64,000 nucleotides of DNA from an uncultured Craurococcus sp. (GTDB taxonomy: Bacteria; Pseudomonadota; Alphaproteobacteria; Acetobacterales; Acetobacteraceae): assembly GCA_902805545.1 (NCBI GenBank), contig CADCTD010000126.1, positions 1 to 64,000 on the forward strand, read 5' to 3'. This document shows, piece by piece, positions 25,501 to 33,780 of the stretch; within the stretch, counting starts at the first letter, position 1; each line of letters starts with the position of its first letter. The notes beneath the pieces were generated by a model. It was not told the origin of the DNA. It worked only from the letters and a program-made list of their open reading frames with translations, and searched no databases. The translations under genes and the position numbers were made by a program.

Positions 25501-27627
25501 ATGTCTTCAGCTGTCGCCCGGCCAGCCTCCCGATGGTCCGGCAGGCTCGCATCGACGGTCGCGGGGGAAAACCTCCTTGCGGACGAGCGCCCCAGGCTTG
25601 CCTTGTGGCTGGCCGTGGCCCTCGGTGCGGGCGTGCTGGCCTATTTCGCCTGGCCGTCGGAACCTCCACCGGCGGCCAGGTGGGTCGCGCCACCTCTCTT
25701 GCTGCTTGCGCTCTGGATCGGGGCGCGCCGGCCCATGGCTGGTCTGCTGCTCGGCCTGATGGCGGCCGGGGCGGCCGGCTTCGCCCTGGCGAGCTGGCAG
25801 GCATCGCGGATGGCCCCGCCGCAGGAGCCGCCGCGGGTGGCGACCATCCTCACCGGCGAGGTCGCGGAGGTGGAGCTGCTGCCCGAGGGGCGGCGGGTGA
25901 CGCTGCGGGCGGCGCGGTTCGATGCCGGGCCCGTGGAGGAGCGGTTGGTGCGGGTGCGGCTGAAATCCGAAGATCCGTCGCGGCCGCAGCCGGGCGACCG
26001 GCTGAAGGTCCGCGCGATGGTCCGGCCGCCGGGCGCGCCGTCGCATCCCGGTGGGTGGGATTTCCAGCGGGCGGCCTATTTCTCCGGCCTCGGCGGCAGC
26101 GGCTATGCGCTCGGCATGGCCGAGGTGGCGCCGGGCGAAGCGCAGCCGGTCTTCGCCGGGCTGCGGGCGAGGATCGAGGAGCGGGTGACGGCGGCGCTGC
26201 CGGGGACGGTGGGAGCCATCGCCGCTGCTCTGATCACCGGGGGGCAGAGTGCCATTCCGGCGGGCGACCTCAACGCCATGCGGGATTCGGGGCTGGCGCA
26301 CCTGCTGTCCGTCTCCGGGCTGCACATCGCCGCGGTGATGGGCCTCGCCTTCGCCCTGGTGCGCTGTGGGCTCGCCTTCGCCATGCGGCTACCGGGGAAG
26401 GCGATCGCAGCCCTGGCGGCGCTGGCCGTGGGGGCGGGCTATCTGCTGCTCAGCGGGTCGCAGGTGCCCATGCAGCGGAGCTTCGCCATGGCGGCCGTCA
26501 CGACCCTGGCGTTGCTGTCCGGGCGGCGGGCGCTCAGCCTGCGGGTTCTGGCGCTGGCGGCGGCGACGGTGATCGTGGTGCAGCCGGCAGCGCTGCTGGG
26601 AGCGAGCTTCCAGATGAGCTTCGCCGCGGTGCTGGCACTCATCGCCGGCTGGGAGTGGCTGCGGCCGCGGCTTCCGCAGGCCGGGCGGCGGACCGCCTGG
26701 CAGAGGCGGGCGGTGCTGGCGCTGTTCGGCATCGTGGCGACCTCGGTGCTGGCGGGGCTTGCTACCATGCCCTTCGCCCTCCACCACTTCGGCCGGGTGC
26801 AGTTCTATGGCGTCGTGGCGAATGCCGTGGCGGTGCCGATCACCTCGCTGCTGGTGATGCCGTCGGCGATGGCGGCGGTGCTGCTGATGCCGCTCGGGCT
26901 GGAGGGCCTGGCCCTGGCGCCGATGGGCTGGGGGGTAGAGGCGATCCTCGGCGTGGCGCGGCTGGTTTCCTCTTGGCCCGGGGCGGCGCTGGCGGTGCAG
27001 CCGATCCCGGCTTGGGGGCTCGGACTCTGCACCTTCGGCCTGCTCTGGCTCTGCCTGTGGCGGACGGGCTGGCGGCTGGCGGGCGTGCCATTGCTGGCGA
27101 TGGGGCTGCTCAGCGGCCCATTGGACCGGCCGCCAGACCTGCTCATCTCGGGCGATGGGCGGCTGATCGCGCTGCGGGCGGGGGATTCGCTCTTCCTGCA
27201 GCGCCAATCCGGCGCTTCGGCGTTCATCCGCGAGAATTGGCAGCGGGTCCATGCGGTCGCCGGCACCGAGGCCTTGCCGCGCGAGGGCGAGTTGGCCGAG
27301 GGCATGCTGCGCTGCCGGGCCGGGGCCTGCGCGCTACGACCCGATCCCGCAGGGGCGGAGGCGGTGCTGCTGCGGGGCGAGGCGCCGCACGCGGCCTGTG
27401 TCACCGCCGCCGTGGTGGTCTCGGCTGAGCCGGTGCGGGGAGCATGCCTCGCGCAGGTGGTCGACCGGTTCGCGGTCTGGCGGGACGGGCCGCATGCCAT
27501 CTGGCTGGAGCGCGGCGGGGCGCGGGTGGTCAGCGACCGGGCCTGGCGAGGCGACCGCCCCTGGGTGCCGCCGGTGCCGGCGCCGCGAGGCATCGCCTCG
27601 ACGGCGCCGGTCGCGGTGGTCGAATAG
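25501..27627 (+). CDS. comEC: ComEC/Rec2 family DNA-uptake channel protein
   Basis: About 708 residues. N-terminal membrane segments and a DUF4131-type OB region (TGEVAEVELLPEGRRV) precede the competence domain with GGQSAIPAGDLNAMRDSGLAHLLSVSGLHIA, the diagnostic block. About ten more membrane spans follow. ComEC moves single-stranded DNA across the inner membrane in natural transformation. The usual C-terminal metallo-beta-lactamase domain is replaced by a shorter soluble segment, as in many alphaproteobacterial proteins. ATG 25501 or GTG 25486 are both possible. Ends one base from lexA, convergent. Confidence 0.9.
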   Translation: MSSAVARPASRWSGRLASTVAGENLLADERPRLALWLAVALGAGVLAYFAWPSEPPPAARWVAPPLLLLALWIGARRPMAGLLLGLMAAGAAGFALASWQASRMAPPQEPPRVATILTGEVAEVELLPEGRRVTLRAARFDAGPVEERLVRVRLKSEDPSRPQPGDRLKVRAMVRPPGAPSHPGGWDFQRAAYFSGLGGSGYALGMAEVAPGEAQPVFAGLRARIEERVTAALPGTVGAIAAALITGGQSAIPAGDLNAMRDSGLAHLLSVSGLHIAAVMGLAFALVRCGLAFAMRLPGKAIAALAALAVGAGYLLLSGSQVPMQRSFAMAAVTTLALLSGRRALSLRVLALAAATVIVVQPAALLGASFQMSFAAVLALIAGWEWLRPRLPQAGRRTAWQRRAVLALFGIVATSVLAGLATMPFALHHFGRVQFYGVVANAVAVPITSLLVMPSAMAAVLLMPLGLEGLALAPMGWGVEAILGVARLVSSWPGAALAVQPIPAWGLGLCTFGLLWLCLWRTGWRLAGVPLLAMGLLSGPLDRPPDLLISGDGRLIALRAGDSLFLQRQSGASAFIRENWQRVHAVAGTEALPREGELAEGMLRCRAGACALRPDPAGAEAVLLRGEAPHAACVTAAVVVSAEPVRGACLAQVVDRFAVWRDGPHAIWLERGGARVVSDRAWRGDRPWVPPVPAPRGIASTAPVAVVE

Positions 27628-27628
27628 C

Positions 27629-28360
27629 TCAGTAGCGGCGGAGCAGGCCGATCAGGCGACCCTGAACCTTCACCCGGTCCGGGCCGAAGATGCGGGTCTC
27701 GTAGCGCGGGTTGGCCGGCTCGAGGGCGATGGAGTTGCCCTTGCGGCGCAGGCGCTTCAGCGTGACCTCGTTCTCATCGACCAGCGCCACGACGATGGCG
27801 CCGTTATCGGCGATGTCGCCGCGGCGGATGATGACCGTGTCGCCGTCAAGGATTCCGGCCTCGACCATGGAGTCGCCGGCGACCTCGAGCGCGTAGTGCT
27901 CCCCATTGGTCAGCAGGGCGGCGGGGACTTCGACGCTGCTGCCGCTGTCGCGCAGCGCCTCGATGGGCAGGCCGGCGGCGATGCGGCCATAGAGCGGGAG
28001 CTGGACGGCCGCCGCTTCATTCGCTGCGCGCTGGACGCCGGCGAGGTTCGGAGCGAAGCGGCCATGGATGACATTGGGCGAGAAGGCTGCGGCGGCCGGG
28101 GCCGGGGCAGCCGGTGCGGGCTCGGGCGCGCGGCGCGGCGCGATGTTCTCCGGCAGGCGGATGACCTCGAGCGCACGGGCGCGATGGGCGCGCCGCTTGA
28201 GGAAACCGCGCTCCTCGAGGGCGGTGATCAGGCGGTGGATGCCGGACTTCGACTTGAGCTTCAGCGCGTCCTTCATCTCCTCGAAAGAGGGGGAGAAACC
28301 GGTCGCGCGCAAATGCTTGTCGATGAAGATCAGCAGCTCATGCTGCTTGCGGGTAAGCAT
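27629..28360 (-). CDS. lexA: LexA repressor
   Basis: 243 residues. N-terminal winged helix ([12 protein letters not shown]...[18 protein letters not shown]) of the alphaproteobacterial type; a Pro/Ala linker (about 78-92); and the S24 peptidase domain with cleavage site Ala129-Gly130 (RIAAGLP), catalytic Ser164 (GDSMVEAG) and Lys202. It represses SOS genes until RecA filaments trigger self-cleavage. ATG 28360 lies five bases from GGAGG; another ATG is three bases upstream. Two operators in front predict autoregulation. It follows moeA as the last gene of the long ppiD-trp-mo block but has its own promoter. Confidence 0.96.
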   Translation of the reverse strand: MLTRKQHELLIFIDKHLRATGFSPSFEEMKDALKLKSKSGIHRLITALEERGFLKRRAHRARALEVIRLPENIAPRRAPEPAPAAPAPAAAAFSPNVIHGRFAPNLAGVQRAANEAAAVQLPLYGRIAAGLPIEALRDSGSSVEVPAALLTNGEHYALEVAGDSMVEAGILDGDTVIIRRGDIADNGAIVVALVDENEVTLKRLRRKGNSIALEPANPRYETRIFGPDRVKVQGRLIGLLRRY

Positions 28361-28396
28361 CATCCCCTCCGTGGGCTGGCCCTGCGCGTGGCTGGC

Positions 28397-28411
28397 GAAC
28401 AAACCACGAAT
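28397..28411 (-). promoter_or_regulatory. Second, imperfect LexA operator upstream of lexA
   Basis: Plus-strand GAAC-N7-GAAT, one mismatch from the direct repeat GAAC-N7-GAAC (equivalent to GTTC-N7-GTTC). It lies between the perfect operator and the lexA start, downstream of the predicted -10. Confidence 0.5.
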
Positions 28412-28420
28412 CGCAGGGAT

Positions 28421-28449
28421 GTTCTACGGAAGTTCCATCAGCCGGTCAA
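28421..28449 (-). promoter_or_regulatory. lexA promoter with perfect LexA operator
   Basis: Plus-strand GTTC-TACGGAA-GTTC at 28421-28435 exactly matches the alphaproteobacterial LexA box GTTC-N7-GTTC. On the minus strand TTGACC (28449-28444) and TAGAAC (28426-28421) form a -35/-10 pair with a 17-base spacer, so the operator covers the -10, as expected for a repressed SOS promoter. Confidence 0.88.
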
Positions 28450-28459
28450 CTGTATCGTA

Positions 28460-29665
28460 TCAGAGACCGAGATCGCCGAGTGGGATGACCTCCACCGGGG
28501 CACCGGCGGGGAGGGCCGGAGCATTCGGCGCCCGGAGGATGAGGGCCTCGGCGCGGGCCAGGGTCTTCATCATCGAGCTGTCCTGCGCGGGAAATGGCGT
28601 CGCCAGGGGGGTGCCGTCCGCGCTGGGCTCCAGCGTGGCGCGGAGATGGTCGAAACGGCGGTCGTTCTCCGGCAGATCGGTGCCGGCGAGCGCGCGGATG
28701 GTGCGCGGCGCGGCGCCCGGCAGGCCTGAGAGGCGATCGAGGGCAGGCACCAGGAAGAGCACGCTGCAGACCAGGGCAGAGACCGGGTTGCCGGGCAGGC
28801 CGAGAACCGGCGTCGGGCCAAGCCTTCCCCAGATCAGCGGCTTGCCGGGCCGCATGGCGATCTTCCAGAAGTCGAGGGTGAAGCCCTGCGGACCGAGGGC
28901 GCTCTGCACCAGGTCATGGTCGCCGACGCTGGCGCCGCCGCTCGTCACCAGCAGGTCGCAGGCGCGGGCGGCGCGGGCGGCCTCGGCGATGGCTTGGCTG
29001 TCGTCGGGGGCGATGGGGAGAACGAGCGGCTCGCCGCCGCCGGCGCGGACCAGGGCTGCCAAGGCGTGGGCGTTGCTGCTGACGATGCCGCCGGGCGGGA
29101 TCGGGTCGCCGGGGAGGGCGATCTCGTCGCCGGTCGCCAGGATGCCAATGCGGGGCGCACGGTGGACCGTCAGCCAGGGCGTGTTGGCGGCGGCGGCGAG
29201 GCCGATGTCGCGGGCGGTCAGACGCCGGCCGGCGGGGAGCAACTCCTCGCCCTCGGCGAAATCGAGGCCTCGGCGCCGGATCCAGCGGCCGGGGCGGACG
29301 GTCTCCTTCACCAGTACGGAGGCGCCAGCAACCTCGGCATCCTCTTGGAGGAGGATGGCGTCGGCACCGGGCGGGACCAAGCCTCCGGTGAAGATGCGGA
29401 CCGCCTGGCCGGAGCCAACCTCCCCGGCGAAAGGATGGCCGGCGGGAGCCGTGCCGATGACGCCGAGGCGGGCGCCCTCCGTGGCCTCGGCGGCGCGGAC
29501 CGCATAGCCATCCATGGCCGAGACATCGGCGGGGGGCTGGGTCAGCCGGGCGAGGACGGGGCGGGCGAGGACACGGCCCCATCCGGCGGGAAGGGGCACG
29601 GTCTCGGCCGGGGTGGCGGCGAGGGCTTCCAGAATGCGCGTCCGGGCTTCCTCGACCGAGATCAT
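28460..29665 (-). CDS. moeA: Molybdopterin molybdotransferase
   Basis: 401 residues. N-terminal domains with VSAMDGYAV; central MoCF-binding fold with GILATGDEI, TSGGASVGDHD and LGLPGNPVSA; C-terminal beta barrel. MoeA inserts molybdate into adenylated molybdopterin to complete the Mo cofactor. The ATG overlaps the moaC stop by one base (TGATG). The cofactor would serve molybdoenzymes such as the MsrP encoded at 44.2 kb. Confidence 0.94.
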   Translation of the reverse strand: MISVEEARTRILEALAATPAETVPLPAGWGRVLARPVLARLTQPPADVSAMDGYAVRAAEATEGARLGVIGTAPAGHPFAGEVGSGQAVRIFTGGLVPPGADAILLQEDAEVAGASVLVKETVRPGRWIRRRGLDFAEGEELLPAGRRLTARDIGLAAAANTPWLTVHRAPRIGILATGDEIALPGDPIPPGGIVSSNAHALAALVRAGGGEPLVLPIAPDDSQAIAEAARAARACDLLVTSGGASVGDHDLVQSALGPQGFTLDFWKIAMRPGKPLIWGRLGPTPVLGLPGNPVSALVCSVLFLVPALDRLSGLPGAAPRTIRALAGTDLPENDRRFDHLRATLEPSADGTPLATPFPAQDSSMMKTLARAEALILRAPNAPALPAGAPVEVIPLGDLGL

Positions 29666-30147
29666 CACTCTGCCTCGTAAGTGCCGGATTTTCCGCCGGA
29701 TTTGTGGGCAAGCCGCACAGCCTCGATGCGCATGCCGCGATCGATAGCCTTGCACATGTCGTAGACGGTCAGCGCTGCGACGGTGAGGGCGGTCAGCGCC
29801 TCCATCTCGACGCCGGTGCGGCCGGTCAGTGCGACGGTCGCCTCGATCTCCACGGCATCGGGCGGGGCGGGGGTGAGGTCGACCGCGACCTTGGTCAGCA
29901 TCAGCGGGTGGCAGAGCGGAATGAGGTCCGCCGTGCGCTTCGCCGCCATGATGCCGGCGAGGCGGGCCACGGCGAGGACGTCGCCCTTGGCCATCTGGCC
30001 CTCGACGATGCGGGCGAGGGTAGCCGGATCCATCACCACGCGGCCGCGGGCGATGGCCTGACGCTGCGTCTCCGCCTTGCCCCCCACATCGACCATGGCG
30101 GCGCGACCTTCCGCGTCGAAATGGGTGAGGGAAGGCGCCTTGGCCAT
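29665..30147 (-). CDS. moaC: Cyclic pyranopterin monophosphate synthase
   Basis: 160 residues. [18 protein letters not shown] at the N-terminus, [13 protein letters not shown] in the middle and [19 protein letters not shown] near the C-terminus are the standard MoaC blocks. It converts the 3',8-cyclo-GTP product of MoaA to cyclic pyranopterin monophosphate. Start ATG 30147 overlaps the trpC stop (TGATG); a TTG one codon upstream is less likely. MoaA is not in the window. Confidence 0.94.
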   Translation of the reverse strand: MAKAPSLTHFDAEGRAAMVDVGGKAETQRQAIARGRVVMDPATLARIVEGQMAKGDVLAVARLAGIMAAKRTADLIPLCHPLMLTKVAVDLTPAPPDAVEIEATVALTGRTGVEMEALTALTVAALTVYDMCKAIDRGMRIEAVRLAHKSGGKSGTYEAE

Positions 30148-30980
30148 CAAAGGGCCTGGACGAGCGCGGCGGCGGCGGCGGTGACGTCCGGCTGCCGCAT
30201 CAGGCTCTCGCCGACCAGGATGCAGCGGGCGCCGGCATCGGCCATGCGCCGGACATCGGCAGGGTTGCGGATGCCGCTCTCGGCAATCGGGATGCGGTCG
30301 GCGGGGACCAGCGGCGCAAGCTCGTCCGAGGTCGCAAGATCAGTCTGCAAGGTCTTGAGATTACGGTTGTTGATTCCAATCAGCCGGGTCTGGAGGCCGA
30401 GAGCGCGCTCAAGCTCGGTACGATCGTGCACCTCGGCGAGGACACCCATGTCAAGGCTGCGGGCGATATCCTCCAGCTCCTCCGCCTGCTGGTCGGAGAG
30501 GGCGGCCATGATGAGCAGGACGCAATCGGCTCCCATCGCCCGCGCCTCGAAGACCTGCCAGGGGTGGACCATGAAGTCCTTCCGCAGCACCGGCAGGCTG
30601 CAAGCGGCGCGGGCGGCCTTCAGGTGGTCGGCATGGCCCTGGAACCAGGGAGCGTCGGTCAGCACCGAGAGGCAGGTGGCGCCCGCCCGGGCGTAATCCT
30701 CGGCGAGCCTCGCCGGCTCGAAGGGGTCGCGGATCAGCCCGCCGGAGGGGGAGGCGCGCTTGATCTCGGCGATGAGGCCGACGCGGCCATCGGCCACCGC
30801 GTCGCAGAGGGCGGTGACGAAATTGCGCGGCGGCTCGGCGGCGCGCGCCTGCCGCTCGATCTCGCTGAGCGGCGTCGCGGCGGAGCGGGCGCGGACCTCC
30901 TCGTACTTGTCGGCGAGGATGCGGGAGAGCGTGTCCGGCACCGTCTGCGGGTCGGGGAGGATGACATGGGGGGCGTTCAT
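30147..30980 (-). CDS. trpC: Indole-3-glycerol phosphate synthase
   Basis: 277 residues, TIM barrel. [37 protein letters not shown] and [13 protein letters not shown] are the conserved active-site blocks (Lys in KRASPSGG and KDF, Asn in NNRNL). Catalyses ring closure of CdRP to indoleglycerol phosphate. ATGA overlap with trpD. Monofunctional, not fused to trpF. Confidence 0.96.
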   Translation of the reverse strand: MNAPHVILPDPQTVPDTLSRILADKYEEVRARSAATPLSEIERQARAAEPPRNFVTALCDAVADGRVGLIAEIKRASPSGGLIRDPFEPARLAEDYARAGATCLSVLTDAPWFQGHADHLKAARAACSLPVLRKDFMVHPWQVFEARAMGADCVLLIMAALSDQQAEELEDIARSLDMGVLAEVHDRTELERALGLQTRLIGINNRNLKTLQTDLATSDELAPLVPADRIPIAESGIRNPADVRRMADAGARCILVGESLMRQPDVTAAAAALVQAL

Positions 30981-31987
30981 GCTGCAGTGGCGTCCTTCAG
31001 GCGGGCCAGTACGGCAGAGGCGGCCCCGCTGTCGATGGCCGCCGCGGCCCGCGCCGCGCCGGATGCAAGATCGGTATCGCGCCCCGCAACGACCAGGGCC
31101 GCGGCCGCATTCAGCAACACGATGTCGCGGTAGGGGCCTGGGGCGCCGTCCAGCAACGCGGCGAGGGCGAGGGCGTTCTCCGCCGGCTCGCCGCCGCGGA
31201 TGGCTTCGGGCGGGGCGCGACGGAGGCCGGCATCCTCCGGGGCGATGCTGAATTCGCGGATGGCGCCGTCCTGCAGCGCGACGACCCGCGTCTCGCCGGA
31301 GAGGGCGATCTCGTCGAGGCCCTGGCCGTGGACGAGCCAGGCGGACTCGGTGCCGAGGCGGGCAAGCGTCTCCGCCATGGGGCGCAGCCAGGCGGCGTCG
31401 TAGGCGCCGGTGAGCTGGCGGCGGACGCGGGCCGGGTTCGCCATCGGGCCGAGCAGGTTGAAGATGGTCCGGGTGCCGAGTTCGACGCGGGGGCCGGCGG
31501 CGTGGCGCAACGCCGCGTGGTGGCGCGGCGCCATCAGGAAGACCATGCCGGCGGTCCGGAGCACCGTCTCCAGCCGGTCCAGCGGCACGTCGAGGTCGAC
31601 CCCGAGCGCGGCCAGCGCATCCGCGGCGCCGGAGCGGGAGGAGAGGGCGCGGTTGCCGTGCTTGGCGACGGGCACGCCGCAGCCGGCGACGACCAGTGCC
31701 GTTGCCGTCGAGATGTTGAGGCTTCCCATGGCATCGCCGCCGGTGCCGACGATGTCGATGGCGCCGGGCGGTGCCTCGATCGCCGTCATGCGGGCGCGCA
31801 TGGCGCGGACGGCGCCGGTCATCTCGGCCACCGTCTCGCCTCGGACGCGCATCGCCATCAGCAGGCCGGCGATCTGGGCGGGCGTCGCCTCGCCGGCCAT
31901 GATGATGCCGAAGGCGGCCTCGGCCTCGCTCTCCGCCAGGCGCTCGCCAGCGGCGAGACGGGCGAGGACCGGCTTCAGCGTGTTCAC
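30977..31987 (-). CDS. trpD: Anthranilate phosphoribosyltransferase
   Basis: 336 residues. GTGGD at 81-85 binds the pyrophosphate of PRPP, NISTAT and [17 protein letters not shown] (from Lys109) follow, as in all TrpD enzymes. Transfers phosphoribose to anthranilate. A GTG start overlaps the trpG stop by four bases (GTGA), so translation is coupled. Confidence 0.96.
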   Translation of the reverse strand: MNTLKPVLARLAAGERLAESEAEAAFGIIMAGEATPAQIAGLLMAMRVRGETVAEMTGAVRAMRARMTAIEAPPGAIDIVGTGGDAMGSLNISTATALVVAGCGVPVAKHGNRALSSRSGAADALAALGVDLDVPLDRLETVLRTAGMVFLMAPRHHAALRHAAGPRVELGTRTIFNLLGPMANPARVRRQLTGAYDAAWLRPMAETLARLGTESAWLVHGQGLDEIALSGETRVVALQDGAIREFSIAPEDAGLRRAPPEAIRGGEPAENALALAALLDGAPGPYRDIVLLNAAAALVVAGRDTDLASGAARAAAAIDSGAASAVLARLKDATAA

Positions 31988-32571
31988 GCCGGCACCCGCG
32001 CCTTGGCGAGCAGCAGGAAGTTCCGCAGCAGGTCGTGGCCATGCTGGGAGGCGATGCTCTCCGGATGGAACTGCACCCCCCAGATGGGCAGGCTGCGATG
32101 GGCGAGGCCCATGATGAGCCCATCCTCGGTCCAGGCGGTCGCCTCGAGCTCGGCGGGCAGGTCGTCCCGGCGGACGACGAGGGAGTGGTAGCGCGTGGCG
32201 CGCACCGGGCTCGGCAGTCCGGCGAAGAGGTCGGTGCCGCGGTGATGCACGTCCCAGACCTTGCCATGGACCGGGTCGGGCGCGCGGATGACGGTGCCGC
32301 CGAAGGCCTGGCCGATCGCCTGGTGGCCAAGGCAGACGCCCATCAGCGGGATCCCGGCCGAGGCGGCGGCGCCGATCAGCGGCAGGCAGATGCCGGCCTC
32401 GTTCGGCGTGCAGGGGCCGGGCGAGAGCAGGATGGCTTCCGGCCGCATGGCCAGGGCCTCCTGGCTCGTCAGCGCGTCATTGCGCCGTACCTCGATCTCC
32501 ACTCCAAGGTCGCCAAGGAAGTGATAGAGATTGAAGGTAAAACTGTCGTAGTTGTCGATCAGCAGGATCAT
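31984..32571 (-). CDS. trpG: Anthranilate synthase component II (glutamine amidotransferase)
   Basis: 195 residues. Class I amidotransferase triad: Cys80 (GVCLGHQ), His169 and Glu171 (FHPES), with the oxyanion segment [11 protein letters not shown]. Supplies ammonia to TrpE for anthranilate formation. It overlaps the preceding 44-residue gene by four bases and starts the trpGDC-moaC-moeA run behind the trp attenuator. TrpE is encoded separately, about 1.2 kb upstream. Confidence 0.95.
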   Translation of the reverse strand: MILLIDNYDSFTFNLYHFLGDLGVEIEVRRNDALTSQEALAMRPEAILLSPGPCTPNEAGICLPLIGAAASAGIPLMGVCLGHQAIGQAFGGTVIRAPDPVHGKVWDVHHRGTDLFAGLPSPVRATRYHSLVVRRDDLPAELEATAWTEDGLIMGLAHRSLPIWGVQFHPESIASQHGHDLLRNFLLLAKARVPA

Positions 32572-32702
32572 GGCTTCGGACTTTCGGGCCGGCTCGCGGT
32601 GGGGTCAAGCGCGGGCGGCGGCGGGGCCGGGGGCGCGGGCGGCCGCACCGGCGGCAGGGCCGGGCCACTGATGACGTCGAAGTCGAAATCGCTGCGCTGC
32701 AT
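32568..32702 (-). CDS. 44-residue proline-rich small protein coupled to trpG
   Basis: Starts [13 protein letters not shown] and continues with an Ala/Pro-rich tail ([14 protein letters not shown]). The ATG is preceded at ideal distance by AAAGGAGG, the strongest ribosome site in the area, and the stop overlaps the trpG start (ATGA). It lies just after the attenuator hairpin. I know no family for it. It may be a real small protein or mainly a device that feeds ribosomes to trpG. Confidence 0.62.
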   Translation of the reverse strand: MQRSDFDFDVISGPALPPVRPPAPPAPPPPALDPTASRPESPKP

Positions 32703-32747
32703 GTCGGGCCTCCTTTGGGGTGGGGGCCGGCACCGCTGGCGAGGGTG

Positions 32748-32781
32748 CAGAGACGAGAAAGCCGCCAGCGGGTGGCGGCTT
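32748..32781 (-). promoter_or_regulatory. trp attenuator (intrinsic terminator in the trpGDC leader)
   Basis: Minus strand: stem AAGCCGCCA/TGGCGGCTT with loop CCCGC, then TTTCTCGTCTC. It lies 27 bases after the leader-peptide stop. The first arm GCCGCC can instead pair with GGCGGCC at the leader's last codons (about 32812-32820), giving an antiterminator that would form when a ribosome stalls at the upstream Trp codons and be masked when it reaches the stop. Confidence 0.8.
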
Positions 32782-32808
32782 CTGGGGTCTGCGAGGGTGC
32801 GCTGATCC

Positions 32809-32871
32809 TTAGGCCGCCGGTTTGTACCAGCGGTACCAAAATCGCGTAGCGGGGATCGCGCGCTGCACCAT
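32809..32871 (-). CDS. trpL: trp operon leader peptide
   Basis: 20 codons ending TAA, with the core Phe-Trp-Tyr-Arg-Trp-Tyr-Lys at residues 11-17. Two Trp and two Tyr codons in a 20-codon frame immediately before a terminator hairpin and the trpGDC genes identify it as an attenuation leader. No Shine-Dalgarno precedes the ATG; rhizobial trp leaders are known to start transcription at the leader AUG, and a leaderless start would fit here too. A clear -35/-10 was not found in the 43 bases after the amidohydrolase gene. Confidence 0.82.
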   Translation of the reverse strand: MVQRAIPATRFWYRWYKPAA

Positions 32872-32913
32872 GACGGAAGTCGTGCCATGGCGCGGCGCGC
32901 GGTGCAAGCGTGA

Positions 32914-33780
32914 TCAGAAGCCGTAGAGCCGCGCCGGATTGTCGACGAGGATGGCCTGGCGCTGCGCCGGCTCGGGCACCCAGTCGCCGAGCGCGTCCAT
33001 CAGCACGCCGTCATCCGGCACCTCCTCCGGCGAGGCGAGGGAGGGGTGGGGCCAGTCGGTGCCCCAGACGCAGCGCTCGGGCGCGGCCTCGATCATGGCG
33101 CGGGCCATGGCGGCGACATCCCGGTAGGGCGCGCCGGCGGCGGATGAGCGGTAGCCGCAGAGCTTGGCCCAGGCGCCGCCCCGCAGCAGGCGGAGCAGCG
33201 CCTGGAAGGCCGGGTGGCCGGCGCCGTGCTGGTCCGACTTCACGCCGCCCATATGGTCGATCACCAGCGGGCAGGGCAGGCGGGCGAGGACGGGCTCCAG
33301 CGCCAGCAGCTCGGCAGGATGGGTATAGACCTGCAGGTGCCAGCCAAGCTCGGCGAGACGGGCGCCAAGGACTTCGAGCCAGGCAAGCAGGGCGTTGCTG
33401 CCGCTCACCGCGTTGATGCGGACGCCGCAGGCGCCGCGGGCCGCCATGGCGTGGAGCGCGGAAGTGTCGAAGCCCTCGTCGATGACGACGACGGCGCGGG
33501 TGCGGTCGCGGCCGAGGGCGTCCACGGCGTCGAGCGTCGCCGCATTGTCGGTGCCGTAGATGCTTGGCTGGACGATGACGGTGCGCTCGATGCCGATGGC
33601 GTCGCACATCGCCCGGTAGGCGGCGATGGATGCCTCGGGCGGCGTGTAGGAGCGGCCAGGGGAGAGCGGATAGCGCCCATAGGGACCGAAGATGTGCATA
33701 TGGCAGTCGGTCGCGCCGGCGGGCGGCTGCCAGCGGGGGCGGCTGGTCACGGTGCGAGCGCCGGGGCAGGGGCGGGTCAT
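32914..33780 (-). CDS. Amidohydrolase-family protein, 2-pyrone-4,6-dicarboxylate lactonase-like
   Basis: 288 residues, TIM-barrel hydrolase. DCHMHIFGP (Asp25, His27, His29) starts the metal-site signature and CVWGTDWPHPS ends it, with TVIVQPSIYGTDN between, as in LigI-type PDC hydrolases and related lactonases. It overlaps the end of trpE (ATGA) and so is cotranscribed with it, although it has no known role in tryptophan synthesis. The substrate is probably a small carboxylated lactone or amide, unproven. Confidence 0.82.
   Translation of the reverse strand: MTRPCPGARTVTSRPRWQPPAGATDCHMHIFGPYGRYPLSPGRSYTPPEASIAAYRAMCDAIGIERTVIVQPSIYGTDNAATLDAVDALGRDRTRAVVVIDEGFDTSALHAMAARGACGVRINAVSGSNALLAWLEVLGARLAELGWHLQVYTHPAELLALEPVLARLPCPLVIDHMGGVKSDQHGAGHPAFQALLRLLRGGAWAKLCGYRSSAAGAPYRDVAAMARAMIEAAPERCVWGTDWPHPSLASPEEVPDDGVLMDALGDWVPEPAQRQAILVDNPARLYGF

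Noticed and set aside
32739-32888. Alternative leader frame starting at the ATG near 32888 with one Trp codon
   Set aside because: It has no stop before the hairpin, only one Trp codon and no ribosome site; the 20-codon Trp-Tyr-rich frame fits attenuation far better.
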